A stretch of DNA of 64,000 bases from assembly GCF_035920345.1 (NCBI RefSeq), contig NZ_CP109149.1:2418001-2482000 (forward strand), read 5' to 3'. A program made the translations under genes and the position numbers. Positions 16,692 through 28,261 of this stretch are shown piece by piece. Source of the stretch: Nocardia vinacea. Its GTDB lineage: Bacteria; Actinomycetota; Actinomycetes; Mycobacteriales; Mycobacteriaceae. Under the pieces are notes generated by a model. It made no database searches and was not told the DNA's origin. It saw nothing but the letters and a program-made list of their open reading frames with translations. Each line of letters starts with the position of its first letter. Position 1 is the first letter of the stretch.

Positions 16692-16790
16692 GCGGGGCGT
16701 ATGAGAGGTGAACCCGAACACCTGTCGATCCGAATCAGCACCCGGACAAGGGGTATCCGGTCCTGACAACGGGTGCCCGCTTGATTGCCC

Positions 16791-17909
16791 CTATCCGGGA
16801 GCGCTGTCGGACGCCGATCCGGTTCGGCTCTGGCGGGATTCGGCGACCATTTGGTCGAGCTGGCGTTCGGCGCGTTCGGCGCGGGCCAAGGTTTGGGCGC
16901 GGGCGTCGTCCAGCGTGGCCAACCGTTCGGCGGCTTCGCGTCTTGCATGCTCGAGTGCGGCCGCCGATTCGGCGCGCACCGCAGCGACCTCTGCACTTGC
17001 CGCGCGGCGCACCTCGACGAGTTCACTGCGCGTGCGATCCAGTTCCTCGCGCAGTCGGTTCAGCTCCTCGCGCGCCTCCGTGACTGCCTGATTGCGTTCG
17101 GCCACGGCCTGTTCGGCGCGTTCGATGGCACGTTCGGCATCAGCGGCGCGCTGCACCGCAAGATCGCGTTCGGCCCCGGCCGCGGTGATCTGTTGGGCGG
17201 ACTCGCGGCGGATTTGTTCGATTTCCGTCGTCGCCTTCCGTCGCGCCAGTTCCACATCCTCGGTGGCCTGCTGCCGCGCGCGCTCCACATCGTCGGCCGC
17301 TTCGTGGCGGATGGTGCGGATTTCGGCATCGGCCTCGCTACGTGCCGCGAAGACATCGTCGGCGGCCTGTTTGGTGACCCGTACGACCTCACGCAACGCA
17401 TCCGACCGCGCCGTATCCGCTTCGGCCACCAGTGATTCCGCGTGTTCGGCCGCGCCGGCCGCATCGTCGGCGGCCGATTCCGCGGCCGCGCGCGCATCCT
17501 CCGCTTCGCGTCGCGCCTGATCCGCGGCCACCGTGGCGACCTCAGCCTCGGCGATGCGCCGTGCCGCATCCGCCTGCACGGCCTGAACCTGCGCCTCGGC
17601 GACCGCCGGATCGGCAAGGGTGGACAGCTCGGCCACCGCCGCATTCAGCGTGTTCCCCAATTGATCGGCCAGTCCACGGAATTGCGTGAGCAGCTCATCC
17701 GCGCGCAACCGAGCCACCGTCACCGGACCCTGTTGCGTCACAGTGACGGCAGCTGCCGGTGCCTGTGACTCCTGTTGCTGCCGTTGCCGTTCTCGCCAAG
17801 CGCGCCACCGGGTGTGCTCCGGGTGATCACAGTATTCCGAGGGCCGCCCCGGCCCGCCGCCGCGCGTAATCGGTCGAGCACATCCGGGGTAGTTGCAAAC
17901 GTTGGACAC
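16791..17909 (-). CDS. KfrA-like coiled-coil protein with Cys/His-rich N-terminus
   Basis: 372 residues. Residues 1-35 contain CNYPGCARP and CDHPEHTRWRAWRER, a possible zinc-binding or helix-turn-helix-like DNA-binding head also common in actinobacterial KfrA-like proteins. Residues about 55-370 are an almost uninterrupted alanine/arginine/glutamate-rich coiled coil (AEAERAIERAEQAV-type heptads). KfrA proteins are plasmid or chromosome DNA-binding, autoregulating and possibly partition-associated. The GTG at 17909 has no ribosome site but lies 6 bases after a TACGAT -10 box, pointing to a leaderless transcript. An inverted repeat overlaps that promoter. Confidence 0.72.
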   Translation of the reverse strand: MSNVCNYPGCARPITRGGGPGRPSEYCDHPEHTRWRAWRERQRQQQESQAPAAAVTVTQQGPVTVARLRADELLTQFRGLADQLGNTLNAAVAELSTLADPAVAEAQVQAVQADAARRIAEAEVATVAADQARREAEDARAAAESAADDAAGAAEHAESLVAEADTARSDALREVVRVTKQAADDVFAARSEADAEIRTIRHEAADDVERARQQATEDVELARRKATTEIEQIRRESAQQITAAGAERDLAVQRAADAERAIERAEQAVAERNQAVTEAREELNRLREELDRTRSELVEVRRAASAEVAAVRAESAAALEHARREAAERLATLDDARAQTLARAERAERQLDQMVAESRQSRTGSASDSAPG

Positions 17910-17945
17910 CGTAGAATCGTAGCGTTGGTTTCGTCGAATCCAACG
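17910..17945 (-). promoter_or_regulatory. Leaderless promoter with overlapping inverted repeat
   Basis: Read on the minus strand: TTGGAT (17938-17943), 16-base spacer, TACGAT (17916-17921), 6 bases, then the GTG. The spacer and -35 are covered by CGTTGG (17923-17928) and CCAACG (17940-17945), a 6-bp inverted repeat. A further CGTTGG lies at 17900-17905 inside the gene. This layout suits autorepression by the encoded protein. Confidence 0.55.
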
Positions 17946-18417
17946 TATTGACACGAAACGAAATCCGTGTCGCCCCAAGTCCTTCGAACCGCCAACCTAC
18001 GGATCTGACCGCCGATAAGTGAACATTATCGGGGGTCAGACCTCTCTCGACCCTTGCGATCCGCCTGCAAGAGTTCCGTTTTCGTTTGGTTTGTACTCAC
18101 GAAACGAATCACCAACGGAACCGGCGAAAAACTGGGTACCCCCGCCCACTTGGCGGACAAGTGTCAGTTCTCGTGCGTCGAATCGGATTCTCATTTGATC
18201 TATCGGAAGGCAGCATGCCGATAGCTCGAGCCGTAGAGGCCGCACCCCTGCTGAATACTGTTGAGAGACAATGGGATCCAATGCCGATCGCGCAGACCGA
18301 CCGGTTCGAGGCCGCGTACGTGGCCAATGTGCGGTTGAGCGACGGTGCGGCGGCAGGGCCGTCGACGAGTTGATGGCCACGCAGCAGATGACCTATCGAG
18401 AAAAGTGAGTACGCCGA
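17946..18417. other. 472-base region with a possible coding remnant
   Basis: Between divergent genes. Around 18281-18410 two plus-strand frames look locally coding (one reads MPIAQTDRFEAAYVANVRL, another AVDELMATQQMTYREK then stop), as if one short gene had suffered a frameshift. I could not assign a family. The rest shows nothing. Confidence 0.3.
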
Positions 18418-19932
18418 GTGAATATCGAACCTGAAATCCGCACGGCTGCAGGAGTTGTGCGTGGCAGGTGGGAGAACGCAGTCGCCGTCTTCCGGGGCAT
18501 CCGCTACGCAGAGCCACCGATCGGTGCACGCCGGTTCGGAGCCCCGGTCCCAGCACAGCGCTGGGATGGCGTGCGCGACGCACTGGAGTTCGGCCCGCCT
18601 GTTCCCCAAGCGAGCAATGCCGGTTCGGTGATGTCGTCGGTGTCCGGGCGCACCAGTGACGGTTCCGAAGACTGTTTGACCCTCAATGTGTGGTCACCCG
18701 ACCTCGGTGCCGTGAGACTGCCGGTGATGGTGTGGATCCAGGGCGGCACATACCTGGAGAACTACTCCGCCAACCCGCATTGCGATGGTGCGAGGCTCGC
18801 CGGGGCCGGTGTGGTGGTGGTCAGCATGAACTATCGCGTCGGCGTGGACGGCTTCGCCCGCATCGTCGGTGTCCCGGACAACCGCGGCATTCTCGACCAG
18901 ATCGCGGCACTGCGGTGGGTCCAGGAAAATATCGCCGCATTCGGCGGCGATCCGGACAACGTCACCGTCTTCGGCCAGTCCGCCGGTGGAGCGTGCATCG
19001 CTGCTCTGCTTGTTATGCCGATGGCGGCCGGGTTGTTTCGCCGTGCGATAAGTCAGAGCATGCCGGGCACCTACTTCTCCGAAAGGCTCGCCACCGCGAT
19101 CTCGACGACGATCGCCGCGCAACTCGGCGTGCGGGCCACCATCGGTGAGCTGGCCCGTATCACGCCACGCGCACTGACCGACGCGACGGACGTGGTGATC
19201 CAGAAGATGCCGGAATTCGTCGAATCGTGGGGACCCATGGCGCTCACACCCACACCGTTCTCACCTGTCATCGACGGCACCCTGCTCCCGGAGGCGCCAT
19301 GGCGTGCGCTCGCCCGCGGCGCGGCACGCGACATCGACCTGCTCATAGGGCACACCCGTGACGAATACCGGCTGTACACATCACGGCCCGGCGGCGAGCC
19401 GACCGATGCGCGCATAACCGCAGCATTCGACCACCTCAGGCCCAGCACAGATGGCAACGGGCTCTATCGCACCGCCTATCCGGACGCCACACCCGGCCAA
19501 CGATTCGAAGTTCTCAACTCCGACTGGCTGTTTCGGATGCCCAGCCTGCACCTCGCCGACGCCGCGCACGCCGGCGGCGGACCCGTGTGGCTCTGGGAAC
19601 TGGCCTGGAGCTTCAACTCCGAACAGGGCGCCTCGCACGCCCTGGACTTCCTGCTAATCTTCGGCACCCTCAGCCCCGACGAGGTTCGCGCCCACCGCTG
19701 CGCGCACCCGAACGCCGCGAACGAGATCACGCACGTCTCACACCGTATGCGCACCGACTGGGTAACCTTCGCGACCACAGGCGATCCGGGGTGGGCGCCC
19801 TACGATCCGCACACCCGATCCACCCGCGTCTACGACACCGAGCCGACCACCCAGCCCTACCCTGAGGAACGCTCGCGCCGCATCTGGTCCACGCACCGGT
19901 TCGACACCCTCGACCTGCTTCATACCGAATAA
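18418..19932 (+). CDS. Type-B carboxylesterase/lipase family protein
   Basis: 504 residues. Typical order of motifs: FRGIRYAEPPIGARRF (near 25), SEDCLTLNVWSP with the conserved Cys-Leu-x-Leu-Asn (near 82), the oxyanion GG in WIQGGTYLEN (near 105; the usual HGG is here QGG), and the nucleophile elbow FGQSAGGACI (near 182). The oxyanion-side substitution of His by Gln is unusual but tolerated in some bacterial members. No signal peptide, so the enzyme is probably cytoplasmic. The GTG has only a weak ribosome site. It stands alone. Substrate ester unknown. Confidence 0.9.
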   Translation: MNIEPEIRTAAGVVRGRWENAVAVFRGIRYAEPPIGARRFGAPVPAQRWDGVRDALEFGPPVPQASNAGSVMSSVSGRTSDGSEDCLTLNVWSPDLGAVRLPVMVWIQGGTYLENYSANPHCDGARLAGAGVVVVSMNYRVGVDGFARIVGVPDNRGILDQIAALRWVQENIAAFGGDPDNVTVFGQSAGGACIAALLVMPMAAGLFRRAISQSMPGTYFSERLATAISTTIAAQLGVRATIGELARITPRALTDATDVVIQKMPEFVESWGPMALTPTPFSPVIDGTLLPEAPWRALARGAARDIDLLIGHTRDEYRLYTSRPGGEPTDARITAAFDHLRPSTDGNGLYRTAYPDATPGQRFEVLNSDWLFRMPSLHLADAAHAGGGPVWLWELAWSFNSEQGASHALDFLLIFGTLSPDEVRAHRCAHPNAANEITHVSHRMRTDWVTFATTGDPGWAPYDPHTRSTRVYDTEPTTQPYPEERSRRIWSTHRFDTLDLLHTE

Positions 19933-20131
19933 CAGGTGTCATGTCACTCGGCGGCCAGCGCGAACCGCCCGGAATCCGATATGACAAGTCAGAGGGCCGA
20001 AACCCTCGAACATGCTGGGTGCAAACCGATTCGGGTCGACACAGCATCGCGGAAGGTGTGGCGCCCGGAACGGGAGGAATGGTCTACGCGTTCACCAGCA
20101 CCTCCGCGCGCGAGGGCGGTATTCGATGCGG

Positions 20132-22413
<2,282 letters not shown>

Positions 22414-22609
22414 GCGAACAGTTGCGGCCCGGGAGGCTTCATTGCCCTCGGCCCACGCCGGCTCGGATGCTAGTGCACCAGCCGCAGACGCTCGGCTGTC
22501 ACACGAATGAAGCTCTGCCGCACCAATATTCACTCCGCCAACCGAAGCCACCGGTCCGTGGTCATGCGGACCGGTGACTTCGGGCTCGGACTGCGTTCAG
22601 ATTGCCGCG

Positions 22610-23788
22610 TCACCGGGTGACGAACTGGGGCTCCACGTCGCCGATTGCCACGAGGTGGCGGCGACGGCTGGGCAGCATCATGGTCGGGTGGGAGATGCTC
22701 CAGGCCGCGGACGCGCAGATGAGCTCCTTGATGCGAGCGCCCATCCGGCCCATGGCCACCTTGGACGTGGGCTGATCGTCGGCAGTCACCTTCTGGACGA
22801 TGCCGTCGCGGCGGCCGAGGCTGATGCACTGGCTGGCGTAGCCGATCGGGGCATCGGGAACCTTGCGGCCGGTCAAGCGCGCGGCAATGGCGTCGGCGCC
22901 CTGCCATGCCATCGGGGTTGCGGTGGCGCAGCCCATCCGCAGTGGTTTGCCGCCGACTCCTTCGGCGTGCGCGGCGTCGCCGACGGCGTACACATCCGGA
23001 TGCGAGACCGAGCGCAGCGTGGCGTCGACAACGATTCGCCCGGAGTCGGACACCGCCAGGGTGGTCGCGGCCGCGATCGGGTGCACGGTGAAACCCGCTG
23101 TCCACACGGTCATTTGGGCCGGGATGTGCTGGCCCGAACGCGTGACCACACCATTCGCGGTGACCTGCGTGACGTCGGCGTGCTCGTGGACGGTGATGCC
23201 GAACCGCTCGAAAGCGCCGCGCAGATAGCGCTGGGCCTTCTCGTCGAGCCAGTCGCCGACGCCGCCGCGCGCGGCGATCGCGACCTCGAGGTCCGGGCGT
23301 GCCTCGGCGATTTCGGCGGCCACTTCGATGCTGGTCAGACCACCACCCACGATCAGCGCGGTCTCGCCCGGCCGCAACTCGTTCAGGCGTGCCCGCAGCC
23401 GCAGCGCCGCCTGCTTGCCGGCCACGTTGTAGGCGTGCTCGGCGACACCGGGGACGCCGTAGTCCGCGATGGTGCTGCCGAGGGCGTACACGAGGGTGTC
23501 ATAGCCGATGTTCTCCCCGGTCAGGTCGACGGTCTTACGGTCCACATCGACCGCGGTGACCCGCGCGATCCGGACCTGCACGCCGGTGCCCGCGAAGACG
23601 TCGCGCAGCGGGCGAGCGGGCAGATCTTGCCCGCTGGCGAGCTGGTGCATGCGCACCCGTTCGACGAATTCGGGGTCGGCATTGACCAGGGTGATCTCGA
23701 CGTCGTCGCGATGCAGCCGCTTGGCGAGGCGTCCGGCGGTGATGGCTCCGGCGTATCCGGCTCCGAGGACGACGATGCGGTGCTTCAT
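22610..23788 (-). CDS. NAD(P)/FAD-dependent oxidoreductase (NDH-2-like)
   Basis: 392 residues. FAD-binding GAGYAGAITAGRLAKR at residues 9-24, NAD(P)-binding IVGGGLTSIEVAAEI near 147, and the FAD ribityl motif VYAVGDAAH near 270. No C-terminal membrane anchor is evident, though a hydrophobic-amphipathic tail may contact the membrane. Family members pass electrons from NAD(P)H to quinones or other acceptors. AGGAG lies 7 bases before the ATG. It is directly downstream of an ECF41 sigma gene (81-base gap, same strand); oxidoreductases are classical neighbours and targets of ECF41 factors, so control by that sigma factor is inferred. Confidence 0.88.
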   Translation of the reverse strand: MKHRIVVLGAGYAGAITAGRLAKRLHRDDVEITLVNADPEFVERVRMHQLASGQDLPARPLRDVFAGTGVQVRIARVTAVDVDRKTVDLTGENIGYDTLVYALGSTIADYGVPGVAEHAYNVAGKQAALRLRARLNELRPGETALIVGGGLTSIEVAAEIAEARPDLEVAIAARGGVGDWLDEKAQRYLRGAFERFGITVHEHADVTQVTANGVVTRSGQHIPAQMTVWTAGFTVHPIAAATTLAVSDSGRIVVDATLRSVSHPDVYAVGDAAHAEGVGGKPLRMGCATATPMAWQGADAIAARLTGRKVPDAPIGYASQCISLGRRDGIVQKVTADDQPTSKVAMGRMGARIKELICASAAWSISHPTMMLPSRRRHLVAIGDVEPQFVTR

Positions 23789-23869
23789 GGTCTTACTCCT
23801 GTCTCGGTGGGTTCGCTTCCTGAACCGGACAGCGGCACGAATGCTGACAGGAGTGGACTGTGATGTGGG

Positions 23870-24832
23870 TCACCAGGATTCGAGCAGGGGTGCTCCGTGT
23901 TCGGAAGTCGCCCACCGGCGGGTGGCCCGTTCGAGTTTTTCGGGGTTGGCCTGGCCGTGGATAGCCGCGATGCCGTCGGAGGTCACCTCGAGCGACACGA
24001 TGCCGACGACCCGGTCATCGACCACCATCACCAGCGCGGGCCCGCCGTTGGCGATCGCGGCGAACATGGCGGGCCTGCCGCCCAGCTTGTTCCGTTTGCC
24101 GTCGGTCGGCTTGATGGCCAGACGCAGGAACCGCGCGACGCGCAGCGCGCCGATGAGCGGCCTGGTGAGGGTCGCGATGAAGGCGCCGCCGTCGCCGATG
24201 CTGATGGCGTCATCGGTCAGCAGGCTGATCAGCGTCTCGGTCCGGCCGCTGACCGCCGCGGCGAGGAACTCCTCGACGATCCTGTGAGCCGCGGCCTCGT
24301 CGACCTCCACGCGAACCCGGTCGGTGGCCAGATGCTGCTTGGCGCGCCGGTAGATCTGCTGGCAATTCGACTCGGTGATATCGAGCATCTCGGCAATCTC
24401 GTTGTGCGCGTACCCGAATGCCTCGCGCAGCACGTACACCACGCGCTCCTTGGCCGAGAGCCGCTCCATCAGCGTGAGCATCGCGATCGACACCGATTCA
24501 CGCTGCTCGACGGTATCGGCCGGGCCGAGCATCCGGTCCCCGGCGAATACGGGTTCGGGCAACCACTGGCCCACATACGTCTCCCTCCTGGCCCGCGCCG
24601 AGGTGAGCTGGTTGAGGCACAGATTGGTGAGCACCTTGGTCAGCCACGCCTCGGGCGTCTCGACATAGTCGCGGTCGGCGGCCTGCCAGCGCAGAAACGT
24701 CTCCTGCACCGCGTCCTCGGCATCACCGGCCGACCCCAGCAGCCGGTAGGCGATCGCCTCCAAACGGCCCCTGGTGCTCTCGAACAGATCGACCTCATGC
24801 GTACCGAGCGACATCCGACCATCGTCGGGCAT
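23870..24832 (-). CDS. sigJ: ECF41-type RNA polymerase sigma factor (SigJ-like) with SnoaL-like tail
   Basis: 320 residues. Sigma region 2 is at about 10-75 (YRLLGSAGDAEDAVQETFLRW), region 4 at about 115-170 (LSAKERVVYVLREAFGYAHNEIAEML), and residues 185-315 form a SnoaL-like domain. ECF41 hallmarks: WLPEP linker motif in YVGQWLPEPV is present, the NPDKL motif appears as NPEKL, but the DGGGK motif reads DGGAF. The tail normally modulates activity in place of an anti-sigma factor. No anti-sigma gene adjoins. ATG 24832 or 24814 could be the start. Divergent from an ABC exporter gene. Confidence 0.9.
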   Translation of the reverse strand: MPDDGRMSLGTHEVDLFESTRGRLEAIAYRLLGSAGDAEDAVQETFLRWQAADRDYVETPEAWLTKVLTNLCLNQLTSARARRETYVGQWLPEPVFAGDRMLGPADTVEQRESVSIAMLTLMERLSAKERVVYVLREAFGYAHNEIAEMLDITESNCQQIYRRAKQHLATDRVRVEVDEAAAHRIVEEFLAAAVSGRTETLISLLTDDAISIGDGGAFIATLTRPLIGALRVARFLRLAIKPTDGKRNKLGGRPAMFAAIANGGPALVMVVDDRVVGIVSLEVTSDGIAAIHGQANPEKLERATRRWATSEHGAPLLESW

Positions 24833-24920
24833 GTGCGCGGGCCGCGTCCACTCGTCCCGTGGTCGGCCGGTTTTCCGGGCCCGTCAGGAAACACTTGCGC
24901 AGATAGGGAATGGTGGGACG

Positions 24921-25568
24921 GTGCCGAACATCAGTCTGGATCGGGTCAGTGCGAGCCACGGTGAAACGTCGATACTCACCGACATCTCCGTGACGTTTCC
25001 GGGAGGTCGGTGCACCGCGGTGGTCGGGCCGAGCGGGACCGGCAAAACCACGCTGCTGCGGCTGCTCAACCGGCTGGACGAGCCGAGTGGCGGCAAAATC
25101 CTGCTCGATGACATCCCGATCACCCGGTTCCCCGCGCCGGACCTGCGCCGCCGCATCGGGTTGGTGCCACAGCGACCGACACTGCTCACCGATTTCGTCG
25201 CCGATGAGATCCGGGTCGGCCGTGCCGATCTCGCATCCGATCGCATCGATACGCTGCTCGCCCGGGTGGGGTTACCGGGCTTCCGTGATCGGCGCTGTCT
25301 CGAATTGTCCGGCGGTCAAGCGCAGCGGGTGTGTCTGGCGCGGGCGCTGGCCGTCGAACCCGAGGTGCTGTTACTCGACGAACCGACCTCCGCACTCGAC
25401 GCGGAATCCGCTGCAGCGGTGGCAACTCTCATTCGCGAACATGCCGCGTCCGGCGGCGGTGTCATCCTGGTCAGCCACGACACCGTCTTCGTGACCGATG
25501 TGGCCGACGACACCTGGACACTGCAACACGGGCATTTGTCGCCCGGCGATGAACGGAAACCTCAGTGA
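24921..25568 (+). CDS. ABC transporter ATP-binding protein (FetA-like)
   Basis: 215 residues, one nucleotide-binding domain: Walker A GPSGTGKTT near residue 35, Q-loop in GLVPQRPTLL, signature LSGGQAQRVCLARAL near 130, Walker B VLLLDEPTSALD, and the switch His in LVSHDTVF. The GTG at 24921 was chosen because the first beta strand (ISLDRVSASHG) starts there; no strong ribosome site. Its stop overlaps the permease start (GTGA). Paired with a FetB/YbbM-type permease, so it is the ATPase of a FetAB-like exporter, which in Escherichia coli protects against iron-dependent oxidative stress. Substrate here unproven. Confidence 0.88.
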   Translation: MPNISLDRVSASHGETSILTDISVTFPGGRCTAVVGPSGTGKTTLLRLLNRLDEPSGGKILLDDIPITRFPAPDLRRRIGLVPQRPTLLTDFVADEIRVGRADLASDRIDTLLARVGLPGFRDRRCLELSGGQAQRVCLARALAVEPEVLLLDEPTSALDAESAAAVATLIREHAASGGGVILVSHDTVFVTDVADDTWTLQHGHLSPGDERKPQ

Positions 25569-26341
25569 CAGAACAGCTTTCCGTACCCGGCTGGCCGGGT
25601 GTGGCGACCTCGCTGGTGCTCGTCGCACTGGCCGCCGCGATCGCCTACCGTCAGCGATTGCATCTGACTCGCGAGCTACTCATCGCCGCCACCCGCGCCG
25701 GAGCCCAGTTGGTCGCGGTCGGCGCCATTTTGCTGATCCTGTTCCGGCACACCGGATTACCGGGTGCGCTCGCCTGGGTCGTCTTGATGGTGCTGATCGC
25801 CGGGCAGGTGGCGGGCCGACGTGGCCAGGGTGTGCCGCGGGCGCGCCGAGCCGCGACCATCGGGGTCGGCACCGGGTCGGCCATCACCCTCGGCGCTCTC
25901 ATTCTGCTCGGTGTGATTTCCACGCAGGCTCGCGTGGTCGTCCCGGTCGGCGGCATGATCGTCTCCGCCGCCATGCAGGCCACCGGTATCGCACTGCGTC
26001 GACTGCGCGAGGATGCTCGCAATGTGCGTCCCGCCATCGAAGCCCGCCTGTGCCTGGGTCTTTCGGCGCGCGAGGCTTTCCTGCCACACCGGCGGTCCGC
26101 ACTGCGCACCGCGCTGATCCCTACGATCGACGCGACCAAGGTCGTCGGACTGATCAGCCTGCCCGGCGCCATGACCGGCCTCATCCTCGCCGGTGTCGAC
26201 CCACTCACCGCCATTCGCTATCAGATCGTGGTCATGTACATGCTGCTCGCGGCCACCGCTCTGGCCGCGCTCACCGCGGCACGTGTCGCCGAGTCCTATC
26301 TGTTCGACGATGCCCAACGACTGGTGCCACTTCCCGACTGA
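25565..26341 (+). CDS. FetB/YbbM-family ABC transporter permease
   Basis: 258 residues with about seven hydrophobic helices, typical of the UPF0014/FetB family. Characteristic segments: TRAGAQLVAVGAILLILF (near 38), GMIVSAAMQATGIALRRL (near 128), and IDATKVVGLISLPGAMTGLILAGVDPL (in part; near 183-205), followed by QIVVMYMLLAATAL. Translation is coupled to the upstream ATPase through GTGA. Together they form a two-gene half-transporter, likely working as a dimer. Substrate (iron or another metal) is inferred only from family. Confidence 0.88.
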   Translation: MTEQLSVPGWPGVATSLVLVALAAAIAYRQRLHLTRELLIAATRAGAQLVAVGAILLILFRHTGLPGALAWVVLMVLIAGQVAGRRGQGVPRARRAATIGVGTGSAITLGALILLGVISTQARVVVPVGGMIVSAAMQATGIALRRLREDARNVRPAIEARLCLGLSAREAFLPHRRSALRTALIPTIDATKVVGLISLPGAMTGLILAGVDPLTAIRYQIVVMYMLLAATALAALTAARVAESYLFDDAQRLVPLPD

Positions 26342-26443
26342 CCCGTGTTGCGAGCACACCGGAATCGCCGAGTCGCTGCGGCGGGTCGGAAATCGCCGGC
26401 GAGCGCATAGTCTTGGTCGTCGGCGGTAGGCCGGTCCGGCCGG

Positions 26444-27670
26444 GTGGATGGGAGCGAGCGGGTGGGCGATGCGGTGGTCGCGGTGCCGGAGTCGGTGCGC
26501 ACGGAGTTGCGGCGCGGCGTGCGCAGTGTGCTGGTCGATACCGTGGCGCTGCGGTTGGTGCGGGAGCGATTCGATGATGAGCAGGCCGGGGCGTTGCGGC
26601 GCTATCTGGAGGCGTCGCAGTCGGCGAATACGTTGCGGGCGTACCGAACCGATTGGATCGCGTGGGCCGGATGGTGTGCGGCGGAGGGGCGGCAGGCGTT
26701 GCCTGCGGATTCGCTCGACGTCGCGGTATACCTGGCGGCGGCCGCGGATGCGTTGCGTCACAGTGACGATGGGTCGCAGCGGTGGGCGTTCAGTGCGGCC
26801 ACGCTCGAACGCAAGTCAGCGGCCATCGCGGCGGTGCACGCCGCCAACGGATTACCCTCGCCCACGCGCTCCGATGTCGTTCGACTGACTTTGCGCGGTA
26901 TCCGCCGGACCCGCCGCACGCAGCCGAAACGCAAACGCCCCGTCCTGTTGCACACCCTCGAACAACTGCTCGCAGGGCTGCCGGAGCCGGGCTGGCCCAC
27001 CGAGCCCGCGCGCAGCCGCGACGCGCTGGCATTGCTCGTCGGATTCGCGGGGGCATTGCGCCGCAGCGAACTCGCCGGATTGCGGATCGCCGATGTGCGA
27101 GTCGATCTCGACCACGGCACCGGTGAACCGCTGCTGCTCGTGCAACTTCCGACCACCAAAACCGACCCCACCGGCATCGCGGAACAGCGCGTCGCACTCC
27201 CCCGCGGCCAGCGCCCGCACACCTGCCCGGTCTGCGCCTTCGCCGATTGGATCCAGTTGCTCGAGGTGCATCACGCGCACGGGGATATCCGCGCCTGGCT
27301 CGCCGAGGCAACTTCCCCATCTCCGGATATCCACCGCTGCCACGGCTACCAGGGCACCGCACTCGCCGAAAACGACACCCTCCCACTGTTTCCCACCATT
27401 ACCCGGCACGGCAGCATCGCCGCCGCCGCCATGTCCGGCCGCGCCATCGCCGAACTCGTCAAACGCTATGCCGCACGCGCCGGACTCGATCCGGACCTCT
27501 TCTCCGGACACTCACTGCGCGCCGGATTCGCCACCCAGGCCGCCCTCGGCGGGGCCAGCGACCGCGAGATCATGCGACAGGGCCGATGGTCCAACCCCCG
27601 CACCGTGCACAATTACATTCGCACCGCAAACCCGTTGGAGGACAACGCCGTCACCAAACTCGGCCTTTAG
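26444..27670 (+). CDS. Tyrosine recombinase / site-specific integrase
   Basis: 408 residues. A SAM-like core-binding domain lies at about 48-145 (SANTLRAYRTDWIAWAGWC), and the catalytic domain at 170-400: first Arg in GALRRSELAGL, Lys in TTKTDPTG, HSLRAGFATQAA (H-x-x-R), and Tyr in NYIRTANP after GRWSNPRTVH. An unusual T-C-P-V-C pair sits between the Arg and HxxR motifs. The GTG start at 26444 is uncertain. Phage or integrative-element recombinases look like this; no other phage genes adjoin, but the following 2.6 kb contains several truncated genes. Confidence 0.9.
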   Translation: MDGSERVGDAVVAVPESVRTELRRGVRSVLVDTVALRLVRERFDDEQAGALRRYLEASQSANTLRAYRTDWIAWAGWCAAEGRQALPADSLDVAVYLAAAADALRHSDDGSQRWAFSAATLERKSAAIAAVHAANGLPSPTRSDVVRLTLRGIRRTRRTQPKRKRPVLLHTLEQLLAGLPEPGWPTEPARSRDALALLVGFAGALRRSELAGLRIADVRVDLDHGTGEPLLLVQLPTTKTDPTGIAEQRVALPRGQRPHTCPVCAFADWIQLLEVHHAHGDIRAWLAEATSPSPDIHRCHGYQGTALAENDTLPLFPTITRHGSIAAAAMSGRAIAELVKRYAARAGLDPDLFSGHSLRAGFATQAALGGASDREIMRQGRWSNPRTVHNYIRTANPLEDNAVTKLGL

Positions 27671-27702
27671 GGCGTGCACGCTGATCGACAAGGGAGGGAC
27701 AC

Positions 27703-27870
27703 ATGAACGAGTTGCCGATGCTGTCCGCCGTCCAGATCGCAGCGGATCGGGTTCTGCTGCGCAAGGCGCGCGACACCGATCGGGAAAGGCTCATCGAGCT
27801 ACGGACCGAACCGGAGGTCGGGGCCTACATCGGCGGCCCGCGTCTGCGGGAGGATGTCGAGCAGTTCCCT
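27703..27870 (+). pseudogene. 5' fragment of a GNAT acetyltransferase gene
   Basis: After a strong GGGAGGG ribosome site, about 55 codons read as the N-terminus of a GNAT enzyme (ADRVLLRKARDTDRERLIEL followed by EVGAYIGG). The similarity ends abruptly near 27870, where the sequence becomes the antisense of a DNA ligase fragment. The acetyl-CoA-binding half is absent, so the product cannot function. Confidence 0.65.
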
Positions 27871-27874
27871 CGAG

Positions 27875-28075
27875 AGCGTGCTCGCGGCTCCCTCCAGCAT
27901 CGTCGTCGCCTCGACATCGGTCCAGTACGGAGGAGTCAGCACCAGCGCGCCCGCAAGCCCCAACTCGGCCAGCGCTACGCGCCGATTCACATAGGGCAGC
28001 CCCATCGCTGACCATCCGTCGAGGTCCAGCACATCGAAGGCGACCAGTTGAACATCTCTGGTACGCGTCAGCGAG
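27875..28075 (-). pseudogene. Internal fragment of an ATP-dependent DNA ligase gene
   Basis: The minus strand reads VQLVAFDVLDLDG, then PYVNRRVALAELGL and LTPPYWTDVEATTMLE, matching the adenylation domain of LigD/LigC-type ATP-dependent ligases just before the region leading to motif IV. Neither the catalytic lysine motif upstream nor the C-terminal domain downstream is present. It is joined tail-to-tail with the GNAT fragment. Confidence 0.65.
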
Positions 28076-28129
28076 ATCTAGGCAGCAAAGTCTCGGTGAT
28101 CGGCTATGTGGTGTGAGGTGCGCGGCTCG

Positions 28130-28240
28130 GGGGGCGCTGTGTTCGTCTGGGCCGCGATCGCGAAAGTGGCTGATCGCAGCGCAACCCGCACGGCGGTAGC
28201 CGATTTCGGAGTGCCTACCCGGCTGGAGGCCGATTGGGAC
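28130..28240 (+). pseudogene. Fragment resembling a MauE/DoxX-like membrane protein
   Basis: Plus-strand frame reads FVWAAIAKVADRSATRTAVADFGVPTRL, shown here in part: the 'AKVADRS..R.AV.DFGVP' pattern is typical of the start of MauE-like redox membrane proteins. No continuation follows. Confidence 0.45.
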
Positions 28241-28261
28241 AGGGACCCGGCGCAGATGTGC

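Noticed and set aside
22574..23863. 429-codon plus-strand frame
   Set aside because: Antisense to the NDH-2-like gene, whose FAD and NAD motifs are unmistakable.
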